DNA from: a virus
Reading direction: 5' to 3' (one strand)
Virus record (IMG/VR): IMGVR_UViG_3300050015_000111
Coordinates: 1 to 52,811 of that record
Length of the DNA: 52,811 bases
In this document: positions 1-8,200 of the stretch, piece after piece
How positions within the stretch are numbered: the stretch's first letter is position 1
How the letters are laid out: each line of letters begins with the position of its first letter
Translations under genes and position numbers: made by a program
Notes under the pieces: model-generated
The model's input: the letters and a program-made list of their open reading frames with translations, nothing else
Told to the model about the DNA's origin: nothing
Databases searched by the model: none

Positions 1-250
1 AGTCGAAGTCCCGGCCATCCCCCGCCACAATGGCACGACGGACGCGGATCGACTGAAACGCGCCGTCAACTACGCAGCAGGAATGGTCGGCGTTTCCTCG
101 GGCGTTGCCGTCTGCCACGACGATGCCAGCACGCTCCAGCGCCACGGCTTCCCAATCAACCGCGTCTGGCGGGACCAGGGTGGAGAGCGTTGCGCTTAGA
201 AGACGGGACGGCTCCCGGGGAACATGGATGAGGCCGAGGCGGTTATTCAT
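1..250 (-). CDS. Hypothetical protein, C-terminus cut by window edge
   Basis: An open frame of 83 codons runs from ATG at 250 to the left edge without a stop. It begins MNNRLGLIHVPREPSRLL and overlaps the end of the preceding gene by 8 bases (ATGAATAA). An AGGAAG ribosome-binding sequence lies 8 bases upstream. I recognise no family. It is the last visible member of the chain of small overlapping genes downstream of the lysin. The start and reading frame are well supported; the function is unknown. Confidence 0.6.
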   Translation of the reverse strand, partial: MNNRLGLIHVPREPSRLLSATLSTLVPPDAVDWEAVALERAGIVVADGNARGNADHSCCVVDGAFQSIRVRRAIVAGDGRDFD

Positions 251-425
251 CGAGCAGCTTCCTCATATCGTCCACCAGCCGCGTGGCGTCGCAGCCCAAA
301 CATCTCACGTTCGGATCGTCAGGCCAGTCATCCCGAATATCGGTAGGGCAGTCGGCACCGTAAAGCAGCCGCAGTGCCCAGATACCGACGTGTGCCGCAA
401 TGCGGTCCAATAGGCCGAGCTTCAT
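243..425 (-). CDS. Small hypothetical protein (60 aa)
   Basis: Begins MKLGLLDRIAAHVGIWALRL, so the N-terminus is amphipathic or weakly hydrophobic. The C-terminal half is acidic and holds a single CLGC pair. The ATG overlaps the stop of the 54-aa gene upstream as TGATG, which decides the start. It belongs to the run of coupled small genes after the lysis genes. No family is recognised; a membrane-associated peptide is possible but unproven. Confidence 0.6.
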   Translation of the reverse strand: MKLGLLDRIAAHVGIWALRLLYGADCPTDIRDDWPDDPNVRCLGCDATRLVDDMRKLLDE

Positions 426-589
426 CACTGGTGATCCTCCCCCCACAATAGGCATTTTCTGCATTGCTCCGGCAGCGGTTCGACCTGCGCCGTCAGCACG
501 AGGTCAACTTTTTCGATGGCCTCGGGGCATGGTGCCCGTGAGGAAACGAGGTCGTGGAACAGGTCTTCGAGCCAAGCGATGATGCTCAT
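425..589 (-). CDS. Small hypothetical protein (54 aa)
   Basis: Begins MSIIAWLEDLFHDLVSS and contains three cysteines near the end (C31, then CRKC). The ATG at 589 overlaps the stop of the preceding lipoprotein-like gene as TGATG, and its own stop overlaps the next ATG in the same way. A longer version starting at 607 would add codons inside the upstream gene and is less likely. Function unknown; a small metal-binding or membrane-proximal protein is conceivable. Confidence 0.6.
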   Translation of the reverse strand: MSIIAWLEDLFHDLVSSRAPCPEAIEKVDLVLTAQVEPLPEQCRKCLLWGEDHQ

Positions 590-741
590 CAGAAGCTCCC
601 GCTCCACAACGTCACCACGACGCCGGCTCGCAGTTCATTCGCTGCTGACTGCGCGGCCTGATGGTATAGCGCACAGCCGTTCAGCACCAGCACCGCCGCC
701 AGGATCGCCACGAGCCAGCCAAGGCTTCGTTGACCTTTCAT
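589..741 (-). CDS. Small lipoprotein or membrane peptide (50 aa)
   Basis: Begins MKGQRSLGWLVAILAAVLVL, a basic N-terminus followed by a strongly hydrophobic stretch, then NGCAL, which fits a lipobox (L-N-G-C) with Cys22 as the lipid anchor. About 28 residues follow. Phage o-spanins (Rz1-like) are small lipoproteins near the lysin, so this is a candidate, but it is not proline-rich and its partner is not obvious. It overlaps the previous gene by ATGA and the next by TGATG. Confidence 0.6.
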   Translation of the reverse strand: MKGQRSLGWLVAILAAVLVLNGCALYHQAAQSAANELRAGVVVTLWSGSF

Positions 742-857
742 CCACTACCTGCCGGCCCATCGTTGCCCGGTGGCGCGGTGGGTTTCTGCTGTACCCATCG
801 GACAAGCCGATAGAGCGCAACCAAGGCTTTCCACCGCGCCACTAGACGAGCGAACAT
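738..857 (-). CDS. Very small cationic protein (39 aa)
   Basis: Begins MFARLVARWKALVALYRLVR and continues into a proline/glycine tail. The first 25 residues form a strongly basic amphipathic helix (Arg and Lys spaced every 3-4 residues between hydrophobics). The start overlaps the stop of the 168-aa gene as TGATG and the stop overlaps the next start as ATGA, so it is well placed as a real gene. A membrane-active lysis accessory is a guess; no family is recognised. Confidence 0.55.
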   Translation of the reverse strand: MFARLVARWKALVALYRLVRWVQQKPTAPPGNDGPAGSG

Positions 858-1363
858 CAGTGCGGCTGCGACAGGACGGCGCGCGCCGCGTCAACCGTCA
901 TCGTTGCCTTCACAGCAAACGGCGCACTGGTCAGGCCAAGCGCCGCCGCCAGTTCCGGCACCAGCGCCATGAACGCCTCCACGATCGGCAGCAGCGGTGC
1001 CGTGACCGGGAACAGTGGCATGACGACGGTGGCAATCGCCATCAGCGTCTGCATCGCCTCCTGGACGTAAGTTGCCGACGACGTGCCGACGACGACGGTA
1101 GCGGTCGCAGTGGCAACGGCGGCGGCATCCGTCTTGACGGTGTTCGCCCATGTGGTGATCTGGGTCAGCGTGGCAGCCGGCACGCCCAGAGCCGCGAGGG
1201 CAGAGACGACGCTGGGCATCCACCCGGCGGCGAGGCTGAGGTCGGTTGCCCACTGCGCCGGCGTCATGCCGAGCACGGACTGGAGGGCGGTGCATGCACC
1301 GATGGGCAACAGCGCGACGGGCAACAGCGCGGTGGTGGTCAAGAGCGAGCGACGGGTGTTCAT
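857..1363 (-). CDS. Predicted exported lipoprotein (168 aa)
   Basis: Begins MNTRRSLLTTTALLPVALLP followed by IGAC. The N-terminus is a signal sequence with paired arginines (RRSLL, reminiscent of a twin-arginine leader) and a clear lipobox, with Cys24 as the anchor. The rest is Ala/Val/Thr-rich, with a hydrophobic stretch near residues 110-140. It overlaps the holin-like gene by ATGA. A phage-borne lipoprotein here could act in lysis or in blocking superinfection; which one cannot be told from sequence. Confidence 0.7.
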   Translation of the reverse strand: MNTRRSLLTTTALLPVALLPIGACTALQSVLGMTPAQWATDLSLAAGWMPSVVSALAALGVPAATLTQITTWANTVKTDAAAVATATATVVVGTSSATYVQEAMQTLMAIATVVMPLFPVTAPLLPIVEAFMALVPELAAALGLTSAPFAVKATMTVDAARAVLSQPH

Positions 1364-1662
1364 GATGTTGGTCCTTTCGGGACGCTTGCGGTTGAAACCT
1401 GAGGATCGCTTATAGCCCCGCCACCGCCGACGATGCCAGTAGCGGCCGGGCTGCTGAGCGCCGTGGCGTGACCTTTGTTCAAGGCGCACCACTGCAAGAT
1501 AGCGTAGACGCCGCGATAGAGCGCGGAGTTCGTCCAGCCGGTTGCTTTCGGACCGGGGGCCACCGTGGCAATCGCAGCGCAGATAGTCACGGCGAGAGCC
1601 ACGTAGGGAAGATAAGGTCCAACGCCAGGGATGCTTTGCAGAAGCAAAATCGGGTCCATCAT
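1360..1662 (-). CDS. Holin-like small membrane protein (100 aa)
   Basis: Starts MMDPILLLQSIPGVGPYLPY and contains one confident transmembrane segment at about residues 16-36, then a short polar region and a Gly/Ser/Pro tail. It directly follows the endolysin (10-base gap) behind a good AAGGAG ribosome-binding site. Position and topology suggest a holin or holin-associated protein that controls lysin release. There is no family-level match by eye, so the role is inferred from context. Confidence 0.6.
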   Translation of the reverse strand: MMDPILLLQSIPGVGPYLPYVALAVTICAAIATVAPGPKATGWTNSALYRGVYAILQWCALNKGHATALSSPAATGIVGGGGAISDPQVSTASVPKGPTS

Positions 1663-1671
1663 TCGTTCTCC

Positions 1672-2262
1672 TTATGCCGCGCTCGGCGGCCCTTTGTATG
1701 GCGTCCCGACGTGTGCCGGGACGGTCGCTGGAACGGCATCGTATGTCATGCAGACGAGCAGGACGTGAAATAGCCGCCGCAGCCAGCCCTTGCCGTAGAG
1801 GCTGAACTGTGGGATGGCGCGGTAGCGATCATCGCGCGCATGGGCAAAGTCGGCAACGGCGGTTTGCAGATCGCAGCGATTGGATGCCGCGACAGTCGCC
1901 TTGCCGATGGTGCCATCCGGCCCAGCGCCCACAGAGGATTGGAACGCCGATGGTGCCCAGCCCTGCCCTTGGTTCACAAGCGCATCGAAGAAAATCAGCA
2001 TTAGCGGTGCCGGCATCTGGTCACAGTGGAAGAAGATGATGTAGCCATATTCGTAGGCCAGTACCGCCTGCTCGCGCGTCAGGTCGCGCACCATCACCGG
2101 CAACTGCGCCGCCACGCCCGCCGGGCAGCGTCGCAGTGTGTCGGGCCATGATGCTTGATCGTGGCCGAACCGGGTGTAGCCGCCGGAGTCATTCGGATCG
2201 TTGCTCGGCGCGCCTTCTACCCCAATGATGAGGTCTATCGCTGCCGTAGCCGCTGGGGTCAT
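1672..2262 (-). CDS. Endolysin, GH108-type N-acetylmuramidase
   Basis: Peptidoglycan hydrolase of the glycosyl hydrolase 108 type (family with a C-terminal peptidoglycan-binding domain 3). Near the start it has the diagnostic pattern E-G-x-x-S-N-D-P-x-D-x-G-G-x-T-x-x-G (VEGAPSNDPNDSGGYTRFG, residues 15-33). Glu16 is the predicted catalytic acid. The 196-aa length is normal for the family. There is no signal peptide, so it should need a holin or another release route. The start overlaps the small gene upstream by ATGA. Confidence 0.9.
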   Translation of the reverse strand: MTPAATAAIDLIIGVEGAPSNDPNDSGGYTRFGHDQASWPDTLRRCPAGVAAQLPVMVRDLTREQAVLAYEYGYIIFFHCDQMPAPLMLIFFDALVNQGQGWAPSAFQSSVGAGPDGTIGKATVAASNRCDLQTAVADFAHARDDRYRAIPQFSLYGKGWLRRLFHVLLVCMTYDAVPATVPAHVGTPYKGPPSAA

Positions 2263-2393
2263 TTTTTCCTTACCTTCGGCACGCCCGCCACATAATCATG
2301 CCCAACGATAACGCGGCCAGGAAACACCATCCCGGAATCTGTGGCCTCGCATAGTTCGGGTGGCAGCATACACCCATCCGTGTCGAAAGTCAC
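2259..2393 (-). CDS. Small hypothetical protein between holin-like gene and lysin (44 aa)
   Basis: A GTG-started frame reading M-TFDTDGCMLPPELCEATD and ending VPKVRKK. Its GTG overlaps the stop of a 16-codon frame (GTGA) and its stop overlaps the lysin ATG (ATGA). A GGGAGGG ribosome-binding sequence lies about 10 bases upstream. GTG at 2396 is an alternative start one codon earlier. No function is recognised. The overlaps on both sides argue that it is translated. Confidence 0.5.
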   Translation of the reverse strand: MTFDTDGCMLPPELCEATDSGMVFPGRVIVGHDYVAGVPKVRKK

Positions 2394-2440
2394 CACGGCG
2401 AAACCCTCCCGATGGCAACCAACAGCATCGTGTCAGTCAT
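2390..2440 (-). CDS. Possible 16-codon coupling peptide
   Basis: A 16-codon frame (MTDTMLLVAIGRVSPW) starts with ATGA overlap on the previous gene and ends with GTGA overlap on the next. It may only carry ribosomes from one gene to the next. Size alone cannot support a function, and it may not be a conserved gene. Confidence 0.25.
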   Translation of the reverse strand: MTDTMLLVAIGRVSPW

Positions 2441-2778
2441 CTGCCCAACCCCGCTCGAATCAGTAGCAACGTTACCAGTCCGCCGATAAGGCATGGCACA
2501 ACCCACCCCATGATCCGATCAACAGTGCTGAGCATTCCGTGCCCGGTAGCTAGTTGCGTTGCTAGATCGGCCGTGCGCTGACTGAGCGACGTGAAATGCT
2601 GGTCGATGTTCGCAGACATTTCCCGGAAACCCTGATCCATCCTCGATTCCAGGGCAGCAAATCTGGAGTTCCCGGTGGAGTCTACGTGTTCGACTTGATC
2701 TTTCAGGGCGTCAAGCTGTCCCTCTATCCAGCCAAGTCGGCCATCGAACGAAATGCCGTGAGTATCACGTTCTTCCAT
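2437..2778 (-). CDS. Coiled-coil protein with C-terminal membrane anchor (XhlA/holin-like)
   Basis: The 113-aa protein has a predicted helical coiled coil over residues about 10-80 (LGWIEGQLDALKDQVEHV and following heptads) and one C-terminal transmembrane segment (IMGWVVPCLIGGLVTLLLIR). This layout resembles hemolysin XhlA-type or spanin-like lysis proteins. It lies just upstream of the endolysin, supporting a lysis role. ATG at 2778 overlaps the previous stop as TGATG and is preferred to GTG at 2787. Confidence 0.6.
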   Translation of the reverse strand: MEERDTHGISFDGRLGWIEGQLDALKDQVEHVDSTGNSRFAALESRMDQGFREMSANIDQHFTSLSQRTADLATQLATGHGMLSTVDRIMGWVVPCLIGGLVTLLLIRAGLGR

Positions 2779-3134
2779 CACGCCCACACCCCCAGAACGG
2801 CAGCGTTCTCGGCCGGGTCACACACCGTCATCCCGAAGGTCGCAGGGTCAAATACCACGTCTGCACTCACGCGCAGCGCAGCATACCAGTAGGTAGGATC
2901 ACCAGCCGCCGGCACGTTGACCACTTGAGCGGTATCCGAGTCTGTGTAGGACAAGGCTGCGCGGCCCATACGGCCTTGGGCAACAGTGTTGCCATCCACG
3001 TCCAAGATCGGATCGCCCAGCATGTTGATGCTGGCGGTTGGGTTCGTGGCCCGGAGCGCGGTCAGGGCGGCGACGATCTGCCCTTGGTCAGTGGTCTTGA
3101 ACAGGAAATCTTGGTATCCGACTGTGGTGCTCAA
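2778..3134 (-). CDS. Hypothetical protein, likely virion-associated (118 aa)
   Basis: Residues read STTVGYQDFLFKTTDQGQIV and later contain LDVDGNTVAQGRMGRAALSY, a small beta-rich protein with no recognisable family. The best start is TTG at 3134, one base after the stop of the 409-aa gene. A longer frame reaching 3215 would lie inside that gene and begins with an implausible Pro-rich stretch. Confidence in the gene is fair; in the exact start, low. Confidence 0.55.
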   Translation of the reverse strand: MSTTVGYQDFLFKTTDQGQIVAALTALRATNPTASINMLGDPILDVDGNTVAQGRMGRAALSYTDSDTAQVVNVPAAGDPTYWYAALRVSADVVFDPATFGMTVCDPAENAAVLGVWA

Positions 3135-3135
3135 G

Positions 3136-4365
3136 CTAATAGTTCCCGTTTTGCAGCCATGCGGTGGAGGACGGGCCGGCGCGAAGGGTGAGGGAGAGGG
3201 CGTGCATGGCAGCATATCCGCTTGCGAAAATCGAAGATCGGCCCAATCCCATAAGAGTTGGAACCCACATACCTGGTTTGGACAGCGTAATTACCGACGC
3301 GCCGTTAAGCGAGAACGATAAGCCGAGGTTGCTTGAAGACAGCGCGAAGGAATTACCTGCCCCAACCGCGTTCAGTGTATAGCTAGAACTGGCTACGCCG
3401 CTGCCTGCTACGTAATAGCTCACAACGGCTTTGTTGGCTGATTGCAACGCCAACGTTATTCGATTGGATGATGTTCCATCCGTAATATCCAGCACATTAA
3501 CTGACGATTGCGCGGCACCGCCTGACGTGAACCGGATCGCCCCGGAGAACCCACGCGACGACGCCCACCACGGATACAGCGACAGCGGCACGGAGAGGTT
3601 GTCCGCGTTGCGGGTGACGGCGGTGCCGGCGGTGAATATGGTTGAGGTCGCGAAGGTTCCGGTGTCTAGCTGCGCCCCGTCAATGATCACTGTGCCGGTG
3701 CCAGCAACGTTCCTGACAGGGTAGATGCGGACGCTTGTCGTGGTTCCCGCCGTGGTGAACGGCACCGATATCCTGGAGAACGCCCCGGCGCCAGGCGCAT
3801 ACGTTGTTGATGCGACAAGAAACACCGAGTTCGTCACGTCGTAGACGGCATATTGCGGCCCGGTCGCGTTTCCGGCTTTTGCCCAGAAAGAGAAGGTGTA
3901 GTCGGTGCTCTGGGAAACTGTTTGGATCTCATATATAAGCCCCGCAGTCGTTCCTATCGTAAGCGTGCTCGCCGCATTTGCCGCGCCATCGACACCCGTT
4001 GCGTTTTTTGCTGCGGTGAGATTGCCGGGGAACCAGTTGCTTACGTTCGTCAGGTCGCGGCTGTAGAGCACCGGGTTCGTCGCCGCCGGCCCGTTCCAAT
4101 ACCCCAGCGGCACGCCGTTCGCGTCCGTCTCGAACCGAGGCACGTTCGCCAAGGCGGTATAGAGCACGCCACGGTTCATGTAGGTCGCCGTGCTGGCGCG
4201 CGCGAACGTCCACCCAGCCGGGATCGAGCCAACGAGCGGGATCGTGACTTGTCTCGGGCCGGAGTTCAGCAGGAGGTTCTGCGCGGGCGTCAGTGCCAGG
4301 GCCCGGCGATAGGGCAGCACCAGAGCCGGGGTTGCGAGCAACAGGCAGCGTCGAGATACCAGCAT
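3136..4365 (-). CDS. Leader-bearing surface/fibre protein with phage carbohydrate-binding-like modules (409 aa)
   Basis: The N-terminus MLVSRRCLLLATPALVLPY followed by RRALA looks like a twin-arginine leader (SRRCLLL) with cleavage after ALA. Next comes a module seen in phage spike or LamG-like proteins: an arginine-alanine-serine segment (WTFARASTATYMNRG), a PRFETDANGVPLGYW stretch and a TNPVLYSRDLTNVSNW stretch. Residues about 100-240 look like a beta-sandwich carbohydrate-binding domain, and another lectin-like domain follows. It probably contributes to cell-surface binding; export of a virion protein by Tat would be unusual. Confidence 0.7.
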   Translation of the reverse strand: MLVSRRCLLLATPALVLPYRRALALTPAQNLLLNSGPRQVTIPLVGSIPAGWTFARASTATYMNRGVLYTALANVPRFETDANGVPLGYWNGPAATNPVLYSRDLTNVSNWFPGNLTAAKNATGVDGAANAASTLTIGTTAGLIYEIQTVSQSTDYTFSFWAKAGNATGPQYAVYDVTNSVFLVASTTYAPGAGAFSRISVPFTTAGTTTSVRIYPVRNVAGTGTVIIDGAQLDTGTFATSTIFTAGTAVTRNADNLSVPLSLYPWWASSRGFSGAIRFTSGGAAQSSVNVLDITDGTSSNRITLALQSANKAVVSYYVAGSGVASSSYTLNAVGAGNSFALSSSNLGLSFSLNGASVITLSKPGMWVPTLMGLGRSSIFASGYAAMHALSLTLRAGPSSTAWLQNGNY

Positions 4366-4376
4366 CGGACCGCCCC

Positions 4377-5096
4377 TCAGTTCACGACCTTGGGAATGAA
4401 CGTGAGATGGCTGCTAGCCGTTACCGTCCCCGTGCCGCTAGTGGCAATCATGGTCACGTAGACTTGTGCCAAGGCATCCGCAGTGACCCATGCCACCGAG
4501 CCGGTATTCGGTGTGCATTCCGCCGAGACCGGGCCGTCCGTCTGGATCGCTCCAAACGTGCAGCTAAACGCCGCCTGGTGCATCAGCGAGCCAGAGGTCA
4601 GTAAGAACGTTGTCCGGTCGCCGTGAGAGGTCGCGTAAACCGGCGCCACCTTCCAAAGATCAACCTGCACGGTCTGCCCGGTCCATGCGGTTGATAATGG
4701 ATCGTCCGATACAAGTCTCCCCGCAGGGATCGCTACGGTGCTGTTGGCAACGTTAACCGCGAAATATGGGATCGTCACGCTCGCCGCAGTCGCGCTGTTG
4801 GCGATGGTCCACAGGGCGGTGTAGCCGGTGGTCACGGACGTGAGAGCGATCTGCGCCGTCATGGGGGCGGTAGTGACGGGACCAAGTGCGACACCACCGA
4901 TATTAGCGGTGCCGGCGCCGACGCTCGTCACCCACGGCGACGTGCCCTGGGAGATAGGAATTGGCACGCCGCCGATCACGCCTTGGACGACCCCAGCCGA
5001 AGCTGCTCGGGCCCCGACCGGCGTAACGGGAATTTGCGCTACAGCACTACCAATGCCGAGCAGTAGCAGCGAGGCGATCCACAGAAGTCGTGTCAC
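4377..5096 (-). CDS. Secreted-type hypothetical protein with Sec leader (239 aa)
   Basis: Begins M-TRLLWIASLLLLGIGSAVAQ, a typical Sec signal peptide with an AVA-Q cleavage site. The mature part is Ser/Thr/Val/Ala-rich and beta-rich, with two cysteines (CTFG and ECTP) that could form a disulfide. GTG at 5096 is preferred because GGAG sits 7 bases upstream; a TTG at 5111 would add five residues. It lies 11 bases before the 409-aa gene and probably shares the promoter at 5193-5221. Confidence 0.65.
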   Translation of the reverse strand: MTRLLWIASLLLLGIGSAVAQIPVTPVGARAASAGVVQGVIGGVPIPISQGTSPWVTSVGAGTANIGGVALGPVTTAPMTAQIALTSVTTGYTALWTIANSATAASVTIPYFAVNVANSTVAIPAGRLVSDDPLSTAWTGQTVQVDLWKVAPVYATSHGDRTTFLLTSGSLMHQAAFSCTFGAIQTDGPVSAECTPNTGSVAWVTADALAQVYVTMIATSGTGTVTASSHLTFIPKVVN

Positions 5097-5192
5097 GGCG
5101 GTTCTCCGCAAGCGATTGCCACTGTGCTGCTTGCCCAGGCGACTTTCGCGGGTTGTGGCGATAGTGGCAGCGCGCCATACCGTCTCGGGAAT

Positions 5193-5221
5193 ATACTACG
5201 CGATAGACACGAGATTTTCAA
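5193..5221 (-). promoter_or_regulatory. Sigma70-like promoter for the leader-protein/lysis operon
   Basis: On the minus strand, TTGAAA (5221-5216) and TAGTAT (5198-5193) are separated by exactly 17 bases. It lies in a 189-base gap upstream of the GTG at 5096 and would start transcription near 5186. It is the only sizeable gap in this stretch, which fits a separate late transcription unit for surface proteins and lysis genes. Confidence 0.45.
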
Positions 5222-5285
5222 CGACATAGCCACTGAAGGAAGTGTCCTAAAGTCACCAGCATCACCACGGCTGTTGTCGCATCTC

Positions 5286-8200
5286 TCACGGCGGCGCCAC
5301 ATCAAAGACCGAAAGCCTGCCAGGCTCCTTCTGCTTTGCGTGCCAGCCCTTTTGCGCCTGCATCCGGTTCCACCTCTCCCCGCGTTCTGGTGCCGTAATC
5401 GACTTCGGTGCCGATTGGAAACCCCAGAAGGATAGCGCCTGAGTTAGCTTGTCCGCATTTTCATCGTGCATTTTATTGTAGGATCGCAGCGAGAACGGCA
5501 AAGTTTGGTTAAGTACGTAGTCAGCATAGGCTTGCACTGGCCCTTGACTGCGCTGTGGATCGTAGATAATTCCTCCGTAGTAATCCTGGTTTTTAGTCAA
5601 TTCATTGATAGTTTCCCACAGGGGGGCGATCTTGTTTTCGGCAGTTTGCAGCGGAGATTTCCAGAAAGCAACCACGTCTTTCATGTATCCCGGAATGCTT
5701 CGGCGTTCGTCGGGGGCATCCTTGTTCCCGGTCGGTGGATAATAATAATCCAGTAGCGACTGCGGCGAATTGCCAGTGGCTAGGTATGTCAGGATGGCAC
5801 CCATTGTTGCCGTCACTACAGGAAGCGCCATCGTGTAAGCCATTCGCGTCGTGAATTCCGGCGCCTTCCCGCTGGCGATGGCCTTCATGGCCCTGGCACT
5901 ATCTACGAAGGCGCCCCCGATCTCACGCAGAGTGCCGAGGTTCCATCCGACTGAACGGGTAGCGATGAAGGCAATGTCCTTCTGAACCTTCTTCCACATC
6001 AGATTGTCATAGACGAGTTGTCCCATGCGATTGTCCACGGAGTCCCAAAACTTAATCATCGCAGTACTGCGCTGTTCCGGGGTGGCGTCTGGGTGCGTGT
6101 CGTGCCAGTTGCGGGCAAGGTCAGAGAACACGCCAAGTTTGGCACGTGGCACGACCTGTCCCATCAGCGGTTCGTTGATCGTGTCAATTAGACGCCCGGC
6201 AATCCGCAGCGGCGTCTGTATTGCCGTTTCCATTGGCCCTTTGGCGTCGCGGAACATCTGCACCGATTCATAGAACGGACTGGCTGGGTTCTTCAGGTCG
6301 CCAATGTTCTTGAAGAACGCTCCAGAGGAGGTCGTCCGGTAGAACTGATCCATGTTCACCCGGCCGCCACCGATGTTCATGTCATCGACAAGGCGGCGCA
6401 GTTCTGGAGTTGCTTGCGCTGGATCGAACCACGCCTTTCGTAGTTTAGCCCCCTCGGAAACCGCCCTGAAGCCAGCCGTCAGGTTCACCCCGGGCGTTAC
6501 GCCCCACAGCACATTTCCGATGCCGCGTATCGGGTGGCCGGTGGCAATCTGCTGCAACCCCAGCGCCGCCTTACTGATCGCGGCGTCCATCATAATGAAC
6601 GTAGCATGGAATCCTGACAGGCCAAGTTGCAAGGAGTTGAGCGCGTTATTCGATGCCCTCAGAGCATCATAGATGATCGACTGACCGGCCAATCCTCGGC
6701 TCATATAGTTGTTGAACAATCGCGCAACAGGCTCAGGGGCATACCAGTTTCCGGGTTCCAGTCGCCCGAATCCTGCGGGGTTATTCTCGCCAATAATCCG
6801 AGGCTGAAACACCCGGTCATCCAGCTTTACCAACCCCTGTTCCGCCGCGCTTCGCTCATCACCAGCGGACACCCACCGGGCCAATCCACCACCCTTCATT
6901 TTATCGGACAGCAACGTACCGTGGTAGAACTTCTGCATTTCCCGCAGCTTCAGGAGTTGCATGTCGATCGGGTTGTGAGTGATTGGCTCAAGTCCGACCT
7001 TCATGGCGTCGTCCAACGTCGGGAACGAACGCTTCTTCAGGAACGCCCCCGACCCTTGCAGTGGCACCTTCGATTGTCCGGCGGCTTTCGCAGCTTGTTC
7101 GGCCTCGGCCGCCGTCTTGGTGGACTCAATGCCACGCGACCATTCTGGGTAATTGCTGTAGATATGACCCATGTAGTCCTGAATGGCATTGGCGAGGTGC
7201 CCTTTGCCAAGGCTCTGCACTTTTGCCGTCCATTGGCCGATGACGTTATGCAGGGTATCGCTGACTTTCTGCAACTCCGGGGTCGGCTGCTTCTCTCCAG
7301 TTTCGTAGCGGCGCGTGAAATCGTCCTGCTGCTCCGTTGGTAGTTTGTCGATGGCGTCGCGGACCTGTCCAAGAGCGTGCGCTGCGATTCCGTAGGATTG
7401 TGCCAGTGTCGCGCCGTGGAAGCGCAGCATGGCTTCCTGCGTGCCGGCACCCTTTATTGACGATGGGCCAAACGCCGCTTGCACCTCGCCCATTGCACGA
7501 GCAATGCCCTTCTTGTCACGTAGAACTTCTGGCTGTTGCTGGATGGCTAGTTCGGGATCGCGCCGGGAGTAGGATGGCGCGGCATCCACCCCGACTTCCC
7601 CCGTCCGCCTCTCCCCCCGCATCACCGAGTCGAACACGTCATCCGCCGTCTTGAACCCCTCGCCGCGCAGCCATTGGCCGATGCCCTTGAGAAAGTTCAG
7701 CATCTTGTAATAGGGAGCCGGCGCGTTAACGCCGCGTGCCAAGGCTTCCTCGCCCATGCGAGCAATGGCTTCCTCGCGGAGTTCGTTCTGCCCATAGCCG
7801 CGCGATTTCAGATCGGCGCGGTTCGTGCCCTGTTTCAGCCAGCGATCAGCGCCGATTTCCAGCGCCCGACGTTCTCCGTTTCCGAGTAGCCCAAGAGCCG
7901 GGTCCATCAGAGCGTGAACGCTTTCGTGGAACAACTTCGCCGGCAGCATACCGTGGGGGGTATCCAACGCGAGGTCGATCATGGTGTGCGTATAGCGCCC
8001 ATCCGCCGTGCCGTCCTGGATGCGATCGACCAGATTGAGCCCCACCTTGTCGGGGATGCCGATGGCGCGCATAGCGCGTTGGGCGGCGTCCTGTAGCCGC
8101 GCCTTGGCTTCGGGGTCGATCTCGCGAGGGGCGGCATCGGCATCACGACGATCCAACAGTCCGGGTTGCTTGGTTCCCTTCTCCGCGAACAATCCCTCGT

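Noticed and set aside
5093-5305. A 70-codon minus-strand frame in the gap before the Sec-leader protein
   Set aside because: It runs through the predicted promoter and has a Pro/Ser/Arg-rich, unstructured translation with no ribosome-binding site.
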